In this document: piece by piece, positions 60,279 through 64,000 of the stretch
Numbering within the stretch: position 1 is the first letter of the stretch
How the letters are laid out: every line of letters starts with the position of its first letter
From: Vallicoccus soli
GTDB taxonomy: Bacteria; Actinomycetota; Actinomycetes; Motilibacterales; Motilibacteraceae
Assembly (NCBI RefSeq): GCF_003594885.1
Contig: NZ_QZEZ01000001.1
Span: 558,001 to 622,000 of the forward strand
DNA: 64,000 nucleotides
Direction of reading: 5' to 3'
The notes under the pieces: generated by a model
The model's input: the letters and a program-made list of their open reading frames with translations, nothing else
The model's database searches: none
What the model was told of the DNA's origin: nothing
Position numbers and translations under genes: made by a program

Positions 60279-61505
60279 CTACCCCGGCCGGTGCCCCGCA
60301 ACCGGACCGGCGGGCGCCGCCCTGCGCGTCTCGGGCATCACCGCGGTGAGCAGCAGGCCCGCCGCGAGGACGCCGGCGCTGGCGCCCCAGGCGGCGCCGT
60401 ACGACACCGAGTCCGCGAGCGCGCCGGCGAGCACCGGCCCGACGACGGCGCCGAGGTCGCTCGCCATCTGGAACGCCGCGACGGACGTGCCGCCCCGGCC
60501 GGGTGCCACGTCGCCGACCACCGCGGCCGGTGCGGTGCCGAGGAAGGCGAAGCCCGCGCCGAAGGCGACCATGGCGAGGACGTACGCGACGACGGACGTC
60601 GACAGCGCGAGGGTGGCGGTCGAGCCGACCGCCAGCACCCCGCCGAGGAGCATCGCCGGGCGGCGGCCCACGGTGTCCGCCACCCGCCCGGCCGGCAGGA
60701 GCAGCGCGGCCTGCCCGAGGGCGGACACGACGAGCCCGACGCCCGTCCAGAACGGGTCGCGGCCCAGCCCCTCGACGACGAAGAGCGGCAGCAGGGACGC
60801 GCGCAAGCCCAGCAGCACCCAGCCCACGCCGAGGTTGGTGACGAGCGCCGCGCGGTACGAGGCCAGCCCCAGCGACTGCCGCAGCGTCGTGCGCTCCGGC
60901 GCGGCGGTGCCCTGCGCCGGCGCCTCGCCGAGGTGGGCGGCGCGCAGGAAGACCATGCCGATCGCGCCCGCCGCCGCGAGCGTCGCGGCGTAGACGAAGA
61001 ACGGCGCGCGCAGCGACCCGCCCGCGAGCGCCCCGCCGAAGGCCGGTCCCGCGATGCCGCCGAGGATGAACCCGCCCTGGTAGACGCCCATCGCCCGCGC
61101 CCGCTGGTCCGGCCCCACGACCCGCAGCACCAGGCTCACCGCGGAGACGGTGAACATCGCCGAGCCGACGCCGCCCACCCCGCGCAGGACGAGCAGCTGC
61201 GCGTACGACTGCGCCAGGCCCGCGAGCAGGCTGGACACGGCGACGATGCCGATGCCGGTCGCGAGGACGAGCCGCTCGCCGTACCGGTCGACGAGGCGGC
61301 CGCCGAGCAGCGCCGAGGCCAGGCGCATCGCGGCGAACGCGGACACGACCGCGCCGGCCGCGGTGCGCCCGACGCCGAACTCGCGGGCGAACAGCGGGAT
61401 CGCCGGGGCGACGACGCCGAAGCCGAGGGCGACCGCGAACGCGACCGCGGCGAGGACGGCGACCTCCCGGGGCAGGCTCCGGAAGGGGTTGGAGGGGGAG
61501 CGCAC
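60279..61505 (-). CDS. MFS transporter (multidrug-type)
   Basis: A 408-residue membrane protein with 12 predicted helices. GTG 61505 lies eight bases from a TATCCT -10. Major-facilitator signature between helices 2 and 3: GGRLVDRYGERLVLATG, repeated as AGRVADTVGRRPAMLLGG in the second half. VSFL-type drug/H+ antiporter features (GVYQGGFILGGIAGPAFGG, motif C-like) suggest an efflux pump. The substrate is unknown. It lies directly downstream of the VWA gene but with its own promoter. Confidence 0.9.
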   Translation of the reverse strand: MRSPSNPFRSLPREVAVLAAVAFAVALGFGVVAPAIPLFAREFGVGRTAAGAVVSAFAAMRLASALLGGRLVDRYGERLVLATGIGIVAVSSLLAGLAQSYAQLLVLRGVGGVGSAMFTVSAVSLVLRVVGPDQRARAMGVYQGGFILGGIAGPAFGGALAGGSLRAPFFVYAATLAAAGAIGMVFLRAAHLGEAPAQGTAAPERTTLRQSLGLASYRAALVTNLGVGWVLLGLRASLLPLFVVEGLGRDPFWTGVGLVVSALGQAALLLPAGRVADTVGRRPAMLLGGVLAVGSTATLALSTSVVAYVLAMVAFGAGFAFLGTAPAAVVGDVAPGRGGTSVAAFQMASDLGAVVGPVLAGALADSVSYGAAWGASAGVLAAGLLLTAVMPETRRAAPAGPVAGHRPG

Positions 61506-61513
61506 GAGGGGGC

Positions 61514-61519
61514 AGGATA
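61514..61519 (-). promoter_or_regulatory. -10 (TATCCT) of the leaderless MFS gene
   Basis: Minus-strand TATCCT at 61519-61514, eight bases before GTG 61505 and inside the 25-base gap after the VWA gene. Confidence 0.5.
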
Positions 61520-61530
61520 CGTCGGGCCGC

Positions 61531-63498
61531 TCAGGACGCCCGCCGCCCCCGCCCGCGCCGCCCGCGCCGCGACCGCAGGTAGTCGTCGACGACGTACGCC
61601 CCGAGCCGCTCCGGCGACGGGGAGAGCACCCGCCCGCCGTTGCGCCGCGCGACCTCCTGCACGAAGGCGCGCAGCCGCGGGTCGTCGTCGAGGAGGAAGA
61701 CGTTGAGCACCGCGCCGCGGCGGGTCATCCGGTCGACCTCCGCGACCGTCGCCGTGATGGTCTCCGGCTCCGGCGGCCAGGCGAACCACGGCCGACCGTC
61801 CGGCAGCAGGTGCGCCGTCGGCTCGCCGTCGGTCACCACCATGACGACCGGCTCGGCGCCGCGGTGCTCGTCGAGGAACCGGCCGGCGAGCATGAGCGCG
61901 TGCTGCAGGTTCGTGCCCTGCACCATGTCCGCCTCGAGCCCGGCCAGCTCCGCGGGCCGCAGCGGGCGGGCGTACGACGAGAACCCGATGAGCTGGACCG
62001 CGTCCTGCGGGAACTGCGTCGTGGCCAGGCTGTGCAGGGCGAGCGCGGTCTGCTTGGCCGCGGCCCAGGTGTCGCGCAGGACCATCGAGTACGACAGGTC
62101 GACGAGCAGGCACACGGCCGCGGTCGTGCGCCGCTCGGTCTCCACGACCTCGAAGTCCTCGACGTCGAGCCGGATCGGGCGCCCGCCGCCGGTGCGCCGG
62201 ACCGCGTTGGAGAGCGTGCGGACCACGTCGACCGGCTGCTCGTCGCCGAAGCGCCACGGCCGGGTCGCGCCGGTCCGCTCGCCGGCGGCCCCCGCGTCGT
62301 GCACGTCGTGCCCGCCGCGGCCCGCGCCGTCGAGGTCGGCGAAGACGCGGCGCAGCGCGGTCTGCCCCAGGCGCCGCACCGCGCGCGGGGTGAGCTCGAG
62401 CCGGCCGCCCTCGCGCTGCAGGTAGCCCTGGCGCTCCAGCTCGCGCTCGAGCTCCTTGAGCGCGCGCAGGTCGTCGACCGCCGAGCGACCCAGCGCCCGG
62501 CGGACCGCCTCCTCGTCGACGTCGTCGAGGTCGGCGCCGCGGTAGTCCTGCCCGAGCGTCGCCTCGAGCTCCTCGAGGTCGGCGAGGTCCTCCAGCGCGG
62601 ACGTCGCGTCGCCCATGCCCAGCGGCTCGTCGCCGCGCATCCGCTGGCGGCCCTGCCAGTCCAGGTCGGGGCGCCGCTGGCGCAGCGCGGAGGAGAGCCG
62701 GTCCATCTCCTGCGCCAGGTCGAGGTCGGCGAGGGCCTGCGCGGCGAGCGCGGCGAGCTCGTCGCGCTGCTCGGGGGTGAGCGACTGCATCATCCGCTCG
62801 GCGGCGGCGGCCCGCCGGGCGAGGGCGTCCACGAGCTCGTCGAGGTCCTGCGGGTCGTCGGGGAAGAGGTCCCCGTGCCGGCGCATGAACCCCTCGAACG
62901 CCTCCTGGGTGTGCTCGCCGCGGGCGTCCGCCTCGAGCATCGCGTTGAGGTCGTTGAGCATGTCCTTGACCCGCGCCATCGCCTGCGGGTCGGGCGACTC
63001 CATCGCCTGCTTCATCCCGCGGAAGCGGGAGTCGAGGACCTCGCGGCGCAGCAGGTCCTGCAGCTCCTGGAAGGTCGCCCGGGCCTGCGGGGAGCGCCAC
63101 TCGTACGACGAGAGCTCGCGCACCCCCCGCGCCGGGTCGGCGGGCAGGGCGTCGAGCTGGGTCTCGCGGAACCGCGCGTCGTCGGACGGGTCGGGGAAGA
63201 GCTCGGCCCGCTCCTCGCCGACGGCGCGGTCGAGCAGCGCGCGCACCTCCTCCAGCGTGCCGTCGAGCCGCCCGCGCGAGCGCGCCTCCTCGCGCCGGCG
63301 CCGCGCCTCGCGGCGCAGCGCGTCCAGGCCCCTGCGCCCCTGCAGGCCCTGGCGCAGCAGGTCGCGCAGGGCCTCGCGGGGCGTCTGCCCCGCGAGGACG
63401 CCGTCGCCGAGGGCGTCGACCGCCGCCCGCACGTCGTACGGGGGGGCGAGGGGGTCCGGCCCCTCGTGGAACTGCCCGTAGCGGTAGGGGCTGCTCAT
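61531..63498 (-). CDS. VWA-domain protein (partner of AAA ATPase)
   Basis: A 655-residue cytoplasmic protein starting ATG 63498 in an ATGA overlap with the AAA ATPase gene. The N-terminal 400 residues are highly charged and helical (RREARRRREEARSRG, EELEATLGQDYRGADLDDVD). The C-terminal VWA domain (about 460-640) has an intact MIDAS: CLLVDLSYSMVLRD (DxSxS near residue 467), MVQGTNLQHALMLA and VVMVVTDGEPTAHL. The tail is Arg-rich. The pairing and order match the ChlI-like/MoxR-type AAA plus VWA chaperone systems; the target is unknown. Confidence 0.88.
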   Translation of the reverse strand: MSSPYRYGQFHEGPDPLAPPYDVRAAVDALGDGVLAGQTPREALRDLLRQGLQGRRGLDALRREARRRREEARSRGRLDGTLEEVRALLDRAVGEERAELFPDPSDDARFRETQLDALPADPARGVRELSSYEWRSPQARATFQELQDLLRREVLDSRFRGMKQAMESPDPQAMARVKDMLNDLNAMLEADARGEHTQEAFEGFMRRHGDLFPDDPQDLDELVDALARRAAAAERMMQSLTPEQRDELAALAAQALADLDLAQEMDRLSSALRQRRPDLDWQGRQRMRGDEPLGMGDATSALEDLADLEELEATLGQDYRGADLDDVDEEAVRRALGRSAVDDLRALKELERELERQGYLQREGGRLELTPRAVRRLGQTALRRVFADLDGAGRGGHDVHDAGAAGERTGATRPWRFGDEQPVDVVRTLSNAVRRTGGGRPIRLDVEDFEVVETERRTTAAVCLLVDLSYSMVLRDTWAAAKQTALALHSLATTQFPQDAVQLIGFSSYARPLRPAELAGLEADMVQGTNLQHALMLAGRFLDEHRGAEPVVMVVTDGEPTAHLLPDGRPWFAWPPEPETITATVAEVDRMTRRGAVLNVFLLDDDPRLRAFVQEVARRNGGRVLSPSPERLGAYVVDDYLRSRRGRRGRGRRAS

Positions 63499-64000
63499 GC
63501 CGCGCCGTACACCGTGCGGCCCGGGACCGCGTCCTTGGCGATGCGCCGGTTGAGGAACAGGCCCTCCATCGCGAACTCCACGGCGCTCGCCGCGAGCGCC
63601 GGCTCCTCCGCGGCGTCGTCCATGCCGAGGCGCTCGAGCAGGTGCGCGAGGCCGGGCAGCGGGCCGAGCTGCTCGAGCAGCGTCGAGGACGGCACGAGCT
63701 CGCCGCTCTCCACGACGAGGCCCTCGTCGAAGCGCGCGATGAGCCCGGACAGGTCGGAGGCGCCCAGCCGGCGGCGGAAGGTCTCCGCGGTGGCCCGGCG
63801 CAGCAGGTGGTCGAGCACCTCGCGCTCGCGGCCCTCGTCGTCCACCTCGAACTCGACCTTGCCCTGCAGCGTCTCGGGCATCCCGGCGAGGTCGGCGACG
63901 CGCGCGACGGGGCGGTCCTCGCCGGCGATGGCCGCGCGGCGCAGCGCGCTGGCCGCGACGGTCTCGGCGCCGGCGACGGCGAAGCGCGCCGACACCCCCG
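63495..64000 (-). CDS. ChlI/MoxR-like AAA ATPase, C-terminal part (5' end outside window)
   Basis: The frame stays open to the window edge; the 168 codons present are the C-terminal part. They contain the post-AAA lid helices: VAGAETVAASALRRAAIAGE, RVADLAGMPETLQGKVEFE, LDHLLRRATAETFRRRLGA and AASAVEFAMEGLFLNRRIAK, which match the C-terminal region of the magnesium-chelatase subunit I-like ATPases that pair with VWA proteins. Walker motifs must lie outside. The stop overlaps the VWA start (ATGA). Confidence 0.8.
   Translation of the reverse strand, partial: GVSARFAVAGAETVAASALRRAAIAGEDRPVARVADLAGMPETLQGKVEFEVDDEGREREVLDHLLRRATAETFRRRLGASDLSGLIARFDEGLVVESGELVPSSTLLEQLGPLPGLAHLLERLGMDDAAEEPALAASAVEFAMEGLFLNRRIAKDAVPGRTVYGAA

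Noticed and set aside
59299-60993. Long plus-strand open frame reading through the repeats and the ZIP and MFS genes
   Set aside because: It is antisense to two well-supported transporter genes and its product is low-complexity Arg/Pro/Ala sequence typical of shadow frames in GC-rich DNA.

Overview
The window is very GC-rich DNA from an actinobacterium. Nearly every gene starts with GTG or ATG, stop codons are almost all TGA (a few TAG), and -10 elements read TANNNT. A block mfd ... mazG - eno - divIC - DUF501 - ppx matches the order known from Mycobacterium and other Actinomycetota. A soluble chemoreceptor with a PAS partner suggests a motile relative of Kineosporiales, Motilibacterales or Frankiales, but I cannot name a genus.

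Region 1 (1-33.3 kb) is an accessory cell-surface region. Its core is a five-gene minus-strand operon at 15.6-22.4 kb: Wzz-like chain-length protein, GT4-GT2 fusion glycosyltransferase, Wzy/ligase, Wzx flippase, then a PAPS-dependent sulfotransferase. Three of its four junctions are GTGA overlaps. Around it lie one more GT4 glycosyltransferase, an APH-fold kinase, a methyltransferase, two GH26-like hydrolases (one cut by the window edge), three clan-A hydrolases (one with a malectin domain), two LamG proteins, three GGxF-type beta-propeller proteins and two smaller propeller-like proteins. An APS kinase with a degenerate sulfurylase domain and a TSUP anion transporter at 3.4-5.9 kb could supply sulfate donor for the sulfotransferase. 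The likely product is a secreted, possibly sulfated polysaccharide with its own remodelling enzymes. No initiating phosphoglycosyltransferase, outer export pore or tyrosine kinase is visible. The housekeeping gene ppc (8.7-11.4 kb) sits inside this region.

Region 2 (33.5-47.9 kb) is core: mfd, a PMI-type cupin, an FMN hydroxyacid oxidase, a MerR regulator, a secreted protein, a SurA-like lipoprotein, mazG, eno, divIC, DUF501, ppx/gppA, a family-5 uracil-DNA glycosylase, an NDH-2-type dehydrogenase and tRNA-Leu(UAA).

Region 3 (48-64 kb) holds a Bax-inhibitor-1 protein, a DUF4287 protein, an SGNH hydrolase, the transsulfuration genes cbs and a cystathionine gamma-synthase/lyase, a PAS/chemoreceptor pair, msrA, a VOC protein, an AraC regulator, an agmatinase-family enzyme, a MutL/GlmL-like ATPase, a 30-bp tandem repeat array, a ZIP transporter, an MFS transporter and a VWA/AAA ATPase pair that runs off the end.

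The less expected signals are: a palindromic TCACCCG-NN-CGGGTGA-like site before four secreted-protein genes; three genes whose only plausible start is a CTG fused to the upstream stop (CTGA); at least six genes with a -10 box 6-8 nt from the start codon (leaderless); and a propeller-protein remnant beside an intact paralogue.
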